64,000 bases of DNA from Echinometra lucunter (lineage: Eukaryota > Echinodermata > Echinoidea > Camarodonta > Echinometridae), in assembly GCA_029962745.1 (NCBI GenBank), contig CM057171.1, positions 22,428,637-22,492,636 of the forward strand, written 5' to 3'. Positions 1-12,825 of the stretch are shown here, in pieces. The first letter of the stretch is position 1. Each line of letters begins with the position of its first letter. The position numbers were made by a program, and so were the translations under genes. The notes under the pieces were generated by a model. The model saw only the letters and a list, made by a program, of their open reading frames with translations, had not been told where the DNA came from and did no database searches.

Positions 1-1310
1 GTAACAAGAGAATTGGAAAGGGAGGAACGTAAGGATCTTGAAGGGGTATAACTTTTGATCAGTGAAATAAGGTACTGGGGAGATGAGCCATTTTTACAAA
101 TGAAAGGAAACCATGGAAATCTAATTCTACATCTTGACATTTACAGCGAATAACATAGAATTTGAGGCACAGGAATAAAAAGTTGATACATACATCATGC
201 CTGCCACCGAAGTCAATACCAAAAATAAGAGCAAACTCAGAATACACAGTCGTTTCCTTCGTCATATTATCAATATAATCTCCAAGCTTTTTCCACAATG
301 GAGCAACTACTGTGCATTACAAAATACATGAACCAAGGTTTCAGGGAGCTCCTGACAGAAGTAACATAAAGGACTATCCCTTCTTCCAATTTTATATAAG
401 ATGAGTTTAGGGCTATGGCATTATGAAGGATTTTGAAATAAATAGACCTTAACTGAGTTTATATAGTGCATTTTAAAATTCTTTTTGTGTATAACAGACC
501 AGTCAATTTCATCTCTATCAAACAAAGCCACTCTTCCCACTAATTACCAACCTTGGCCTGTAATGATTTATCTTTATTACGTAGTACAGAGTAAGCATAG
601 TTAGGCACTTTCAACTTCCTAAGCAACTCAAAAACAATCTTATTAAAAATATTATCCTGAACATCTCGAGGATCAATAAACCAATCTAAATATAAATCAT
701 TCATCAGGGAATCATACTTCCGACGGTCAGTTATGGGGATAGCAAATTCGACAACCAAGTCTTCAAAAGTTTTCACCATATTACAACCCCTATACAACTG
801 AGAGACAAATAAAATCCCTCTCTCATACCATGCATTATAGTAAAAGTAAGGTCTATGCCTTAAACTCAAATTTTTGTTGTACTAAATATAATCCTGCGTA
901 TGATAAGTATCTTAGTTCAATTCTTTTACAATTAAAAATCTATATTCATAGCAGACTTTCAAAGTTTCAACCAGTTGACAATTTTTCAATTTTAGCAGTA
1001 CACTTAGTGGAGCTTCTGCTTTCCAGAGCATGTATGGATCATCATGAAACAATTTAAGCATTTTTATTTCTATGGATTTCCAAGTACTCACATACTTGTC
1101 ATCCAAAATGTTTTTTACCCAAACCATTTTCTGTAATTTTGCGAATGTGCCTGGATCAATCATTTTAAGGCCACCCTCTTCGTACAAATTATAAAGTAAA
1201 GGTCGTTTCACCCTATCGTTACCGTTACTCCATATACATTTATAAAGTAAACTATTCAACTTTAAAAAAAAGGATTCAGGAACATTGTCCTAAAATTTTC
1301 ATACGCAGTG
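1..1310 (-). pseudogene. L1-like LINE, 3' part of ORF2 (relic)
   Basis: Three minus-strand open stretches (1259-912, 869-540, 298-59) read in order as the region after the reverse transcriptase of an L1/Tx1-type non-LTR retrotransposon. Visible hallmarks are the block CIWSNGNDRVKR followed by YEEGGLKMIDPG, which matches the usual '(F)IWNGK..KVKR...Y..GGL.M.D' post-RT motif, and WYERGILFVSQL, matching 'W...GI.F..DL' further down. The stretches are separated by stops and frame changes, and a frame break lies near 305-320, so the copy is dead. The catalytic RT core and endonuclease would lie beyond about 1310 and are absent: 5'-truncated. The left window edge cuts off the 3' end. Family assignment is from motif memory; the exact clade is uncertain. 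Confidence 0.75.
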
Positions 1311-3390
1311 GGTTGTTCTATTTCTTTCACGGCGTTTTTATGGGGAGAAACGTTCGAATGTCATTGGTTTTGCATTATTTATCAGTCAAAACATGATTGC
1401 ATATACAACCGTATTTTTTTTTCTTTTTTATAAATTCAAATACATACAACAAAAATCTATTTTATCATTATACATTTTTATGCTCATACTTTTCTCTGAT
1501 CGTTTATGAGAAATAAACTCTGCCGTGCGAACATTATAGTGGTGGGAGAGTCCATGATCATATGGGGATTAAACATGCAAGAAATTGGGAAAATGAATAG
1601 ACGATAATGATATATAATACTGTATGAAGAACAGAGCAGAATGAACAGGTGTTTGAATCATTTCAATTCTTTGACAAGAAACAGAAAAAGGAAAAGATAT
1701 GCCTTTTTTTCTCCAATGAATAAAGTCATTTCCTTTAGTGCGGACTCTGCAACTGGAATGCAGATGCCAAGTGCTAAAAATAAGATGAGACGAGAGTCGT
1801 AACACGGTGCGGTTTCAACGGAAAATACCTGTACGTCTATCGATGGGTTAATGAATATTCAATAGCATAGAAAGCAATCACAGTATATGGAATTCGAACA
1901 GACCTCTCCTAATGAAAAATTAATTAGACAGAGATGAATATTCATTTCGAAAGGCCAATCCTAGTATGAAAGTGCTGCTTGTACAAAAGTGAATGGGAAA
2001 ATGGGGTGTCGGAAGAGTTGGGTCAGGTGTGTCAGAAAAAAGAAAAAAAAACTGGGGTCATGTTATGGAAACACCCGATCTATATCCACTCTCGGCCACC
2101 GTGATTTCATAAGTGAACACACACGCGCACACGTATACATAATATTACCACGATGTTAAACAGCAAAAGCTTTAAAGCTTTCCAGATACCATTTTTTAAT
2201 ATATGAGACCCAATATGTGCAAGATTAAAAAAACTGCTGGAGTAAAAAAAACAAAAAGAAAAAAAAAATATATATATATATGCATAGTATTGCCTTTAAT
2301 TGTTTAACAAAGTAATACCGAAATAGTGTCCATGTCAGCGAGTAGTGGTAACATTTTAAATAATTATATATTGTATTTTCCCCATATTTTGAAGATTTAG
2401 GAATTCGGTAGTGAAGTACTATATATATATATTTTTTTTCAAATGAGTATAATATTTACAAGACAATGAACAATATGTATGCGAATCAAATATGTTTTAT
2501 TCCGTTGGAACTCCTTTAGGAAAGGGACATCCGTTGTCATTTTCATTTCTTTTTAATGTATATTAGCTAACTCATTATTTCAGTTGATAATGACCAACAC
2601 GTATAGAATATGAAAATGAGAAACGACTACTATCAGCTGCCCTCTTTGGCGAAAAGGGGTCGTTTACCATCAATTAGCTTTTTTATATGAAATTTATATA
2701 AAGCTTATAAAATTTTTCAATTAGCCCGTCAAAATACTTTTTTTTTCTAACAAAGTGTGTGCCATTCCTTACTCTCAGCATGCTTCGAATACTGCAATTG
2801 ATTTTTATCTTTTGCCAGGACTAGTTAGAAGACAACGATATTAACCCGTTGGCTACTGGAACCGGAAGGCCCCTGTATTTAGTCTATCGGAAAGAGAGAA
2901 TTTAGTATTCAACAGGTTAATAGCATTACATGAAGTTACAAAGTCATGGGTAATCAAATAAGAGTGATAATGGAAATGATATTCATGATTATGATAAAAA
3001 CAAAAACAATACAATAATGATGAAGGTCAACAATGCTATTTCTAATAATATCACTGATAACTACATGAGTATTAATGAAAATGATAGTAGTAATAAGCAT
3101 AACAATAAACAGCCAGAACATTAGGAAGGATGCAGAACAAACACAAAAACAACAAAACAACAGGAGGAAAGTGTAAAATAATTATCACTCAGAACAGCAA
3201 TAAAGAAATGTAGATTGTAATGACATTGCAGTTGTCACCAGCAACATAATACGTATACGGTAATAAAGTACATATATCTAGCAGCTTCGTTTTCCTAATT
3301 TTGTTTCTTTTGTATGCTATGTGTTTGTTGATAGTATACGACTCACCCATTCTTCGCCCTGCTACACATACTTATATATAATACATATAT

Positions 3391-3421
<31 letters not shown>

Positions 3422-4230
3422 GAGCGAGATTCGAAAATATTCAACTTCAACATATCGACGCCTCTCAGAAAATTATATAAGCGTGAGAATTTATGAAATG
3501 GGAGACAAGGACGTAGCTAAACTTCAGCTTTATTCGATCAAGCTTTCGACCTAATCTACCTTGTTCACGATCTGAACATAATGCAAACATTATAGTATAT
3601 GTTCCAATACACATACACACATATAAGTGTGTGTTTTCACACGTGATCACAAGATACCCATCATATAACAATGTTATACCTCACTGATATCGGCATGATA
3701 CATTCATGGCTACAATAATGTATTACATGTAACTTAAGGGATAAACGATAGCAAAGACATTAATATGGCTTACCAAAAGTGAAGTTCCGTTGAGGGTGAC
3801 TAGTATATGTGTAGTATATGGTTGTGTGGCTATAAAATGATGGGCATCGAAAGTGACTGAGAGACTGCGGCAGAAGACATAGGCGAAAATATAAGAATAA
3901 AAATAAAAATGAAAATGTAAGGGCAGGAATACCTTTTCGCCCTTGACGGGAAAGGGGGTTCTAAGCAAAGGGGAAACAAGATGAAGGTAATGAAAAGAGA
4001 AACGAAAAGGAACGAAAAAAAAAAAGAGAAAAACTCGAATGAAAAGAAAGGAATATCAAACTCTGTAATAAAGGGTTTTGATTCAGAGTAGCTCTGCAGC
4101 ACGGAATTGGGAGGGGAACGTTATCTAATAACACAAAAACAAACAAAAACAAAAACAAAAACAAAAATGGAGAAGTCGGCGAAACATTATGAGTGAAAAG
4201 TAAACCTCAAGCATAAACAAAGAAAGGTTT
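1311..4230. other. AT-rich gene-free spacer
   Basis: I see no supported exon or RNA gene here. The stretch is AT-rich with short TA runs (about 2264-2283 and 2421-2433), long A/T runs and an (AG)n tract near 3391. Open frames are short and low-complexity, and none carries a recognisable motif. Confidence 0.6.
3391..3420. repeat. (AG)n/(ACAG)n microsatellite
   Basis: A run of AG dinucleotides passes into GACA tetranucleotides, flanked by TA-rich DNA. It is a simple repeat. Confidence 0.9.
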
Positions 4231-4449
4231 GAATAGCATGTACTATGCGTCGTGGAATCCGTCAGAATGGGCTTCACGTTCAAAGCCATCTATCATTTAT
4301 AATCGGATGAAATTCAGGAGCTGCTTTAAGCTGATAAATAATGTACAACTATTGCAACTGCGCTTACGATAGTGCCAACCATTAAATGTCTACGTTTTCC
4401 ACATCATCAGGCTACTATTACCAAGCATTCGTCGGATGCTACAAACAAG
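4231..4449 (+). repeat. Recurrent exon-like unit, copy A
   Basis: First of seven same-strand copies of a 230-260-bp unit. The 5' half reads YYASWNPSEWA...KPSIIY in one frame. The 3' half has the landmark AACTGCGCTTACG and then CAAGCATTCGTCGGATGC, reading YQAFVGCYK. It ends at a splice-donor-like AAACAAG|GTGAAT. In-frame stops lie between the two readable halves, so this copy is not one coding exon. It is either a relic or an untranslated exon. Function unknown. Confidence 0.7.
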
Positions 4450-5890
4450 GTGAATCGTTCAAATAATTTGTATTTTCTTTGCAAGTGTACAGAATATCTT
4501 CTTATAAAGTGGAGAAGGCAAATCGCTCACGTCATTTCCTGTTAGAAATATAAATACATAAACGAGTCATTAAAATATTAAAAGTTTTTCGAAAACACTG
4601 CATATATAATCACCATTAGGGCAATTCCATGATTAGTATTGTTACATTTAAGCAAATGCTCATAACTTTTGATACAGCAAAATAAAAATCCATTTCATTT
4701 CAAGTCCTAATCTTGAAACAGCATATTCTCCCGCCCAAGGTCTACAATACTTAAAAAAAATTAAAAAGCAATTGGACAATGCCGGAGCTGTAATGAGAAC
4801 TTTTGACCATGGTTAGTTAAGTTACAAAAAAAGACACACACACAAAAAAAGAGCAATGCTTCTGAAAAAAAATCCTTCCTTCCTGTGTTGTACCTCAAAC
4901 TTAGAGCCATATCAGCTTTACTTCTGATATGATGACAAATGTTTATCCACAAAAAAATTAAAGTTTTTTCTCTCTGTTTTTTAAAGTAGACCCCCAAATC
5001 TTGGTTAGTCACGTTACGGTTAGTCACGTTAAAATTTGTCCAGCACTACATATTTAAGATTGTTATACATTTTCAGCGACTTATTTTATAATATTTTCTT
5101 TTAATTTGGTAACACAAAATGGCCTTCAGATTATCCAATTGAAAAATTTACAAAAGAACCGATAGTTTTCTATCTAAGTCTAAAATACTGTGTCTAGTCC
5201 AATATATGTAAGTTTTTGTATAGTTCTGATTCTGCTATAAGGAGACATTTGGAACAATTTTTTTTTAGTGGGTGAGTATGAAACCCCTTTGCATTTACAA
5301 TTTCTATATGAATTTTAACTCCTAAAATTTACCTGAATTTGAGAAAGAGCAAAGATGAAATTTAGGGCGATGTCCACTTAATCATGGAATCGCCCATTAG
5401 CGCTTTTCATTTATATTTAAGCGCTATACAATTATTGATGTAAGTTAAACAAAATCAATTTAGCAGATACAAGAAACGAGACAGGTCCATGCCCCTCCCT
5501 CGCACCCCACTAAGGCTAGGGTCCAGATACGCCACCTACAAGTTACCCCCGATCTTATTAGGTGATCCTGCCGGGCGTCCAAAGACAGATCACTTCCATT
5601 CCATGATAATTCTTTAGCGTAAAGTTATTGGTATACTGCAGCTAAAATTAACTGATATAGTTATTGATCGTTTAAGTGACCCCCCCCCCCCTTTCAAGAC
5701 TCGCTCAAATATCAGAATTTTCCATATATTGGTGTGGAGTATGTGGGGAAAAATATTTCCAGTCTTGAATCTATAAATGAAAGTGACAAATATATCGCTT
5801 GGGTTTACTGAATTTTTGCCCACATTAAGAGTTCGATAAGAATAAACTGTGGGTTACTGCGAACGTACCTTCCCATTAGATTAGGATGTC
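4450..5890. other. Noncoding spacer after unit copy A
   Basis: I see no exon with a plausible acceptor and no recognisable protein motif. A C-run lies at about 5680-5691. The sequence could be the former intron of a gene that began with the unit at 4231-4449, but no second exon can be pointed out. Confidence 0.5.
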
Positions 5891-8290
5891 GCGAAAATTA
5901 GGTGAAATCAATTGAACAATGGAATGCGATCTTGAATTTTTCCATCCATTTACAATTGATTTCAACTTACCAAAAGGTCGTACGCGCGCGTCAACAGGCA
6001 AAAATAACATACCTATCTAAAATCCGCCTTAGCTCGTTAAAAAGGCTGGAGACCACCCAATTTTTTTTTACATTTTCTGAAAGCCTATGAGTTGAAGATT
6101 TGATTTCGTGAAAAAAAGGAGGGTCTGATGGTTGGAACGTCGCAATATTCTCATGTGAACGCAAAATTTCATTTATTTTATTATGACGTCATATTTTTTA
6201 TCTTTAATCAAGACTATCTCGCTAATTGTTGGTCGATTTTCGCCGGGATTTCTGTATGTTGTAGCTGAGACGATGCTCTACCATAGTAATTCCTTCATTT
6301 TTCATTTTTACAACGGCATCATGCTCTAATTTTACGATAAATGGAAGCTTGTCAATTTTTCACATTTTGCGTGTATTGTCTATGGGACATGACCTTTTCC
6401 GAATTCTTGATTCTACATTCCCGTCTTTTTTGAGCAACAGCTCCGTTATTTCTGATCGATTTTGGCCCAGCTTCGAATATGTTCTAGCTGAGATAATGCG
6501 AGGAACGAGGAAATTCTTATTTTTTAAAATTTTTACCACGGCATCATGGTCTAAATTCACGATCAATGGTGGCATGCCAATTTTTCACATGTTACGTGTA
6601 TTGTCAAAATCAACAAATGGTCATATCTCACAAATTGGATCATGAATCCTCTTCAAAATCGAAACAGGCATCACATCTTGCACAAACATCACGCACACGC
6701 AAAACCAGAACCCTAGATCAATTCAATTTTTGTTAACAGCCTTTTTTTTTTTTTTTAAGTGTCGACGTCGTTTTCTTGTCCATCTTTTCCTTTATATATC
6801 CATAATGAAGATTATTTCGACAAAAAATAACTCTATATTTTTGAAGGTTATCCCTGTCCATTTTATCTAAAAAAAAAAAAAAGAAAAAAGAAATGTTGAA
6901 ACTGTTGCGGTTTTTCTCTCAGTAACCAAACAAAATACAGGAATTTCATTAGTATTTCCCTTAAAGACCAATCATCCACCTATCTGTCAGCCGTGATATT
7001 TTTTGTACTAAAGGGTCCATCTTAACGATATTTATTGTACACACGCATCACGCTTAACAAGACATGTTTTCCCTTAAATTTTCAAAGTCATCAATTCATT
7101 GTGACGTCATCTAGGCGCCATTTTGTAAAAATCGCCTGAAGGTTGTATAGTCATAACAGAATGTCAGTTCTGATTCATATTTGGCATGATGAAAGTTTGC
7201 ATCAATTTGAACAACTCTTTCATTAAAAGTCGTGCGCTTACGCGTACTTCCGCGCGTCAGTGCGTGCGCAAAATTCGAAAATGCTCAGAATTGTCCCAAA
7301 ACTGTTTTACACACGTTTAAGGCGTTTCTAAGCATTTCAAAAATTTCCGCGCGTAAGCGTCCGCGCGTGCGCAAGTAGTAAATGGCGTAAAAACGCTGTT
7401 TTTCACTTGTTTGGCAATGCTAATACTTTTCTTGACAATTTCCATCAATTGAAAGTCAATTTCAACTGACCATAAGGCCGCACGCGCGCGTAAAAGTTCA
7501 AAATCCGTGCGTGGGGCAAATAATGTAAAAACATGCAAAAACATGTCCCTTTATAATCCGCCATAGCTCCTTAGAATGCACGAAGACCCCAAAATTTTCT
7601 TCCATATTCTGAAAGCTTATGAGTTATAGATGTGAATCCATGACAAAAAATTACCTTTACAATGCTATGACGTCATCCCGTTCGTATGTGAACTCAAAAT
7701 TTTTATTTTTAATTTTTGACGTTATATTTTTTGCCTTTAACCGAAACTATCTCGCTTATTATTTATCAATTTTCACCGGGATTTCGGTATGTTGTAGCTG
7801 AGACATTTTTCTACAAATCTATAGTCATTGATTCTCATTTTGATGACGTCATCATGGTCTAAATTCACGATACATGCTACGTGGCAGTTTTTCTCATTTT
7901 ACGTGTATTCTTTAAGGGACATGACATTTACGTAATTCTTGATTAAACATTCACGTCTTCTTTGATCAATATCTCCCTTATTTCTGCTTGATTTTCACCC
8001 AACTTCGAGTATGCAATAGCTGAGAAAATTCTCTATATTATACGTTCGTATGTTTTTAAGCCAGATGTCGGAAACATGTCTAAATTTTGACAGGAAAATA
8101 TGATAAGAGAATTCCTATTACCATCTTCTTCCACTACTTTTAAAATCACAAACAATGCAATAAACTGCGTTTTTAGCCTGATTTGTCTCTTGCAATACAG
8201 TATACAATAGTTAATGTACAACCCTATTACAAATCTCATTCGTTAACGTGTTAATTCATCTTTGGGTCAACTGTTCGTGATACTGCGATT
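5890..8290 (-). repeat. Interspersed repeat family with internal ~70-bp repeats (copy 1)
   Basis: This stretch is, in reverse orientation, a relative of 45737-47394 and in part of 25900-26750. Shared blocks include TTACGTGTATTC with GGACATGAC (7904-7925) and GCGCCATTTTGT (7115-7126). Inside, a ~70-bp block built around 'GGGATTT-GTATGTTGTAGCTGAGA' recurs in degenerate form near 6230, 6455, 7745 and 7975. CG-rich runs (7225-7265, 7345-7375, 7480-7495) and repeated TGACGTCA palindromes stand out against AT-rich surroundings. No protein is recognisable. It is probably a non-autonomous DNA transposon. Confidence 0.65.
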
Positions 8291-8307
8291 TCAAATCGTC
8301 CCATATC

Positions 8308-9062
8308 TAAACACAACAAAAAAAGTAACTCCCCCCCCCCCCTAATTCAAAATAGCATAACTTTTTAACGAAGACGTTTTTAGGAAAATAATTCGGCAGG
8401 AGTGTTCCTACACTTATTGACTAACTTCTGTTTGAAAATGAGATTGATCTGTCGAGTCATGCATGAGTGAGCAGACATTAAAGGCAAAAATGTCACTTTT
8501 CAAAAGTCATAAGAGTCATTTTGGGGGGTTTGTGAAACAAAATTTTTCTGGCGTTTTGTTTTTAATTGTTGTTGATGTTTTTCGAGGTTGTGCCATGATT
8601 GAGTAACAAAATTGCGAACGATGAAGCAATACATACTGAAACTTACTGTTAAATGTCGGAAAAAACGAATACCTGGTATTTTCACATAATGTTGGTTGAT
8701 GCCAATTTTTTCACAAACTGAATGGATTTTGTAGATTTAGGAGGGATAAACATCATTTTTCTCAAGAAACTGTTTTCACCCAACTGTGATAAACATGAAA
8801 CGTGTCAGGGATAGGCATGACTGGATTAAACAATGGAAGAATTCAAATTCGCCAAAGGTTTGTTTCACAGAGCCCCAAAATGACTCTTATGACTTTTGAA
8901 AAATGACATTTTTGCCTTTAATGTTTGCTCGCTCATGCATAAGTTGAAGGATCAATCTCTTTTTCACACAGACGTAAGTCAATAAGTGAAGAAACACTCC
9001 TGCCAAAAAAAAAAAGTTATGCAATTTTGAATTAGGGGGGAGTTACTTTTTTGTTGTGTTTA
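8308..9062. mobile_element. MITE with ~220-bp terminal inverted repeats, TA target (copy 1)
   Basis: Left end TAAACACAACAAAAAAAGTA and right end TACTTTTTTGTTGTGTTTA are inverted repeats. The complementarity continues inward for about 220 bp (8308-8535 against 8868-9062), including a C-run mirrored by a G-run. The interior has no coding potential. Termini beginning at TA suggest a TA target duplication, as in Tc1/mariner-type MITEs. A second copy with the same ends sits at 33862-35251. Confidence 0.8.
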
Positions 9063-9148
9063 TATTAGTCTTCTTCCCAGACGTTATTATCTTCTTTATG
9101 AGATTTAATTTCAACGTCCCCCGAGACATTCTTTTACTAAAAAAATGT

Positions 9149-9275
9149 GACAGACCACGTAATTCGTTCCGTGACGAATTACGTTTCTCGTTTTTCTTTT
9201 CAGTCCTCAAACTTTCTGGAAGGGGGGGGGGGGGGGCAAATGCCCTCTATGCCCCCCTTGGTGCCGCCACTGATG
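9149..9275. mobile_element. Transposon end fragments: GACAGACCAC terminus and hAT-like CCGCCACTG terminus
   Basis: GACAGACCACGTAATTCG matches the right terminus of the 45737-47394 family. It overlaps a perfect 11-bp inverted repeat, ACGTAATTCGT-tccgtg-ACGAATTACGT (9157-9184). A G-run, a C-rich stretch and then GCCGCCACTG (9266-9275) look like the end of a hAT element, whose ends commonly begin CAGTGGCG. I found no partner end. Confidence 0.5.
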
Positions 9276-9302
9276 GATAATTAAAACAACATTTCTTAAA
9301 TC

Positions 9303-9308
9303 TTTATT
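9303..9308 (-). terminator. Poly(A) signal AATAAA for the 9.3-kb exon
   Basis: Reverse complement of TTTATT, just after the TAA stop at 9310-9312. The very short 3' UTR is unusual but supports the exon call. Confidence 0.4.
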
Positions 9309-9309
9309 T

Positions 9310-9469
9310 TTAATCTCGAGCTCCATGCATCTCCACCACCTCTTGCCACTGGCTCTGTCTCATGCAGGTATACGCTCGACTCAATTCTTCGGCATCCAGC
9401 TGCACAGCTTGGTCGCTGTCCGTTTCGAATTCCCCTAACTCACGGGCATCAACATCCCTGCCCTGTTCA
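9310..9469 (-). CDS. Candidate terminal coding exon, unknown protein
   Basis: Read on the minus strand, the sequence AAGTATTTTTTCAG forms a good polypyrimidine/acceptor. It is followed by an open frame in phase 2 of about 52 codons, acidic and polar (…EFETDSDQAVQLDAEEL…, …MRQSQWQEVVEMHGARD), ending at TAA. The stop is followed within 10 bases by AATAAA (9303-9308 on +). GC content is well above the flanks. I do not recognise the protein. Upstream exons should lie at higher coordinates, but I could not identify them. It could be the 3' end of a transposon-borne gene, since transposon termini lie right next to it. Confidence 0.4.
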
Positions 9470-9479
9470 CTGAAAAAAT

Positions 9480-10114
9480 ACTTTTTTTTTCTTGAGCCAT
9501 TTTTCTAATTGGTCACAAATTCATGAGAGCCATTTTTCCATTTCAGACAGCCATTTTTTTTTAAAGTTGCCAGAGCCATTTTTTAAATAAAAAAAAGAGA
9601 AAATATCAGTTGTAATTATTAACATTTAATGCATGTTGAAATTGAAGTATTTTTGTTGTGTTTGAATATGCCATCCGTACTGTATCCGTGTTTGGGTCCC
9701 GCGCAATGGACAGAGTTTAGGCTTATGATCTGCTGAATACACAGATGATGAATGAATGCTAATTATAATGTGCGTATTTTAGGGGGAAGGGGGAGGCTGT
9801 TTCACTGAATAAAAGCGGGACTCTTGGAAAATCCACGGGTTGGGGTAAAGAAATATTTTTGTTATATATGGTATTTGTGATATATTATTTACAAATTCGG
9901 CAATTTCTAAACTTTAGGTAAATAATTTTAATTACTGCTTCTTTTTTCTAATTACCTTCCCCTTTTATATATTTTTTCCTGAAAGAGCGGTGCTGTTGAT
10001 CAATATTTTTTTTAATATTATTATTAGGCCTATGAACGGTATGGCCAACTCATGAAATATTGTTGTCATGTGTTCATGTTATCACGTTATGGCTTGTTAA
10101 GTTCTTTTTAGTTT

Positions 10115-10162
<48 letters not shown>

Positions 10163-11380
10163 TAAACGGTTTTAATACCAAACATGGATGAAATTAAGAA
10201 GAATTAAATTCGGTTCTACATAATGCAGGTTTCTTTTCTGTTCACATTCTGAATACCGTACGAGGAGGGGGGGGGGGGGGGGCAGATCGTTGCATTATAC
10301 TTTATCGGCTTTCCATGTGCATGCATGCAACATCACGGTTTCTAACTATACGTATGAAGCAGTTGAAGGGGAGGGTGTGGATGAAACATGTAAAATCCCT
10401 GGTTGATAGAATTTCATAAGTTAACTATTTGTGATAATCTCCCAAAATATTTTTGACAAGCAAAAAACAAAAATAAAATAAAAAAACAGTACATCTAGTT
10501 ATTATTATTATCATTGTTATTATTATTATCATCATCATCATTATTATCAATTATTACTATTACTGTTATCAATTTCACAAATAACATTGAGCAAACATAC
10601 AAAACAAGTGACCACTGAAATGCCAAGTATGAAAAAGTTAACTTCATAACAATAGCTTAAGCGCATGTAAATGTAAATTAGCTACTTAACAGAAAAAAAA
10701 ATCAAATAAGCAGTAAGGTAATTACTGTTTCTATATTATTTTTAGACAAGTTCAAACTATTCACCAAGAAAACAACTTTAAAATTTAAGAAAATAAAGTA
10801 TTCCACTATCCCTTCGTCTTGCGTGAATAATAACACCCTTAAAATCAAAATGGTATTTTACCTTTCTAATTGGCAAAAAGTCATCGTTCATTTGTAGAAT
10901 TTCTTCGACATTATGATATGAATAATGTTAAATAGAATGATTGAAAAATATTTTGAAAAAAAAAAAAAGTCAAGTCAGTCAAGCCTGGACTGGATATCAA
11001 AATCACAGGTACAGCAGCATATAGTGCCTATGTATAACAGTGCAGCTAGTGCAGCATTGCATTAACTATACAATTAGCGCTGTCGCGAAGCGACAGCCGC
11101 ACGGCGTCTGGTCGGGCTATTGCAGCATGTGCATGCTGCACATATACTGCAAAATTGATAGTATTGTAAGCTTTGCCTGCTTACCCTTGTGGTTTTTTTT
11201 TTTGTTTGTTTTTTTTTGTTGATTTTTTAAAAATTATTTTAAGGGGAGGTTTGAGGATGCATGCTCTCAGCTCAGTTGGGCATTTGTCTGAGAAAATTAA
11301 ACTAGAATGAGATGTTTTGCGCACAGGTTTCTAGGACTTCTGCCCGGGAGAAGGGGGAATCTGATGGGGGGGGGGGGCAA
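9480..11380. other. AT-rich noncoding stretch with microsatellites
   Basis: Holds a (TA)n tract at 10118-10159, a G-run at about 10265-10282 and an (ATT/ATC)n tract at about 10499-10550. Two short perfect hairpins lie at 11080-11096 (CTGTCGC-gaa-GCGACAG) and 11122-11139 (GCAGCATG-tg-CATGCTGC). No gene is seen. Confidence 0.6.
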
Positions 11381-11384
11381 ATTT

Positions 11385-11840
11385 GAGGGGTGTCAGCTGG
11401 TATTTTCTAACCAGTAATGGTGTCAGCTTTTATATTTTTGTAATGTACACCTATTCTGCTTTCTTGTGGCAAATTTTGGTACATGGGCTCAGTGGGGTAA
11501 ATTTTCCCGCTGGAGGGGCGGGGGGCCCTTTTTCCTGTTTGAGGGGTGTCAGCTGGTATTTTCCAACCAGCTATGGTGTCAGCTTTTATCTTTTTGTAAT
11601 GTGCCCCTTGGCCACTTCCATTTTGACCAAGTTTCATCCATGGGCTCACAGAGGGTTGAATTTTTCCCGCATTAGGGGCGTTTTCGAGGGGGGTCAGCTG
11701 CCCCTTTCCAACCACCTGGGATGTCAGCTTTTATATTTTTCTAATGTGCCCCTTGGCCACTTCCACTTTGACCAAGTTTCATCCATGTGCTCAGTGGGTT
11801 GAATTTTCCCGCATTTGGGGCGTTTTCGAGGGGGCCTGGG
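11385..11840. repeat. Three tandem copies of a ~145-155-bp repeat
   Basis: Units begin at 11385, 11541 and 11686 with GAGGGGTGTCAGCTG (or a variant) and share GGTGTCAGCTTTTAT, GCCCCTTGGCCACTTCCA and GACCAAGTTTCATCCATG. A fourth unit is cut short at 11828. Open frames here only reflect the repeat. It is a local satellite or part of a larger transposon. Confidence 0.85.
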
Positions 11841-12039
11841 GTCGCCCCCGCCCTATTGTTTCCAGCTGACACCCATTTCCTGACTCACAGACATGGGCTT
11901 AATATATTTCAAGGGTCAAACCTTCTGGGCTGATGGGGAAAGTCAAGATGTCACAGGCCCCTGGTCTATTACCACTATAAACGTTTAATGGATTTTGATC
12001 ACGTAATCACAGTGAAGTTTTGGGGAACCATCGAAAAAA

Positions 12040-12625
12040 AGCATGGAGGCTATGAATTGCTCCGTCGAATTAAACATGAAGGCCTCGTAAACGTGATTCT
12101 CACATTACTGTTGTTGCACTGTATCAGGATTTTTTTTTCTCAAATCGTCGCAATAGGCTATTCAGGTGAAGCCGTGGAGTGGAGTAGGGCAGTATTTATC
12201 CCAAGCTTTAAATCTTCATCCTTCTTGTGAAACTGGCAATAGATGCAGTGTATTTTATATTATCTCGGATATAGTTCCCTAACTTAGGTCCCGAGTATCG
12301 GATATTGCTTTGGAATAGTAAAATCCAGTGTTTAGGTAAGTGGATCTGATTTGCATGTCTGGTTTCTTATTTATGAATACCTGAATTAAGTTGAAAATTT
12401 TACAAATTCCTCTGATAATGAGTTGTTAGTAGATCTGTACATAAATGGGCTTGGCTGGTGTTTCTCAATATCGGCAGTGCTACTAAATGTAGCGAAATTT
12501 CTCATGCTAAGGCGAGAGAGGTATAATCGATCAAACTTGAATTTCTATCAAACTTTTTTTGAGGAGTTTATGAATATAAAGTCTAAAACAATAAATGGCA
12601 GTCAAAGCAGACATTAAACTCTATG
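12040..12625 (+). repeat. Degenerate fragments resembling the recurrent unit
   Basis: GGCTATTCAGGTGAAGCCGTGGAGT (12157-12181; first part GGCTATTCAGGTGAAG) resembles GGGCTATTTACCTGAAGCCG of the unit at 12.7 kb. ATAAATGGCAGTCAAAGCAG (from 12591) resembles the upstream part of copy F (ACAGATGGCAGTTGGAGTAG). The similarity is short and could be partly chance. Confidence 0.35.
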
Positions 12626-12654
12626 GTGGATCTGATTAATATTCAGGCCTGGTC

Positions 12655-12800
12655 TCGGTCAAGCTTTCAGTTATAACAGTAAATGGAATTAGACTGTACT
12701 ATGGTTTCTGGAATCCGTCGGAATGGGCTATTTACCTGAAGCCGTGGAGTACGACATTATTTACCACCAGCTAGAACTCAAGGAGTTTAACTGATGAGAA
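12655..12800 (+). repeat. Recurrent exon-like unit, copy B (3'-truncated)
   Basis: Reads LYYGFWNPSEWAIYLKP and, after a one-base frame change, IIYHQLELKEFN and a stop, closely matching the 5' half of copies C and F. It is lost after about 12800, where a G-run and unrelated sequence begin, so the splice-donor end is missing. Same strand as all other copies. Confidence 0.65.
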
Positions 12801-12825
12801 TTTTATACTATGAAGAACGTTTCGT

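Noticed and set aside
11383..11802. 139-codon frame with repeated GVSFY motifs
   Set aside because: The repetition mirrors the ~150-bp DNA tandem repeat and stays open in more than one frame, which is not protein-like selection.
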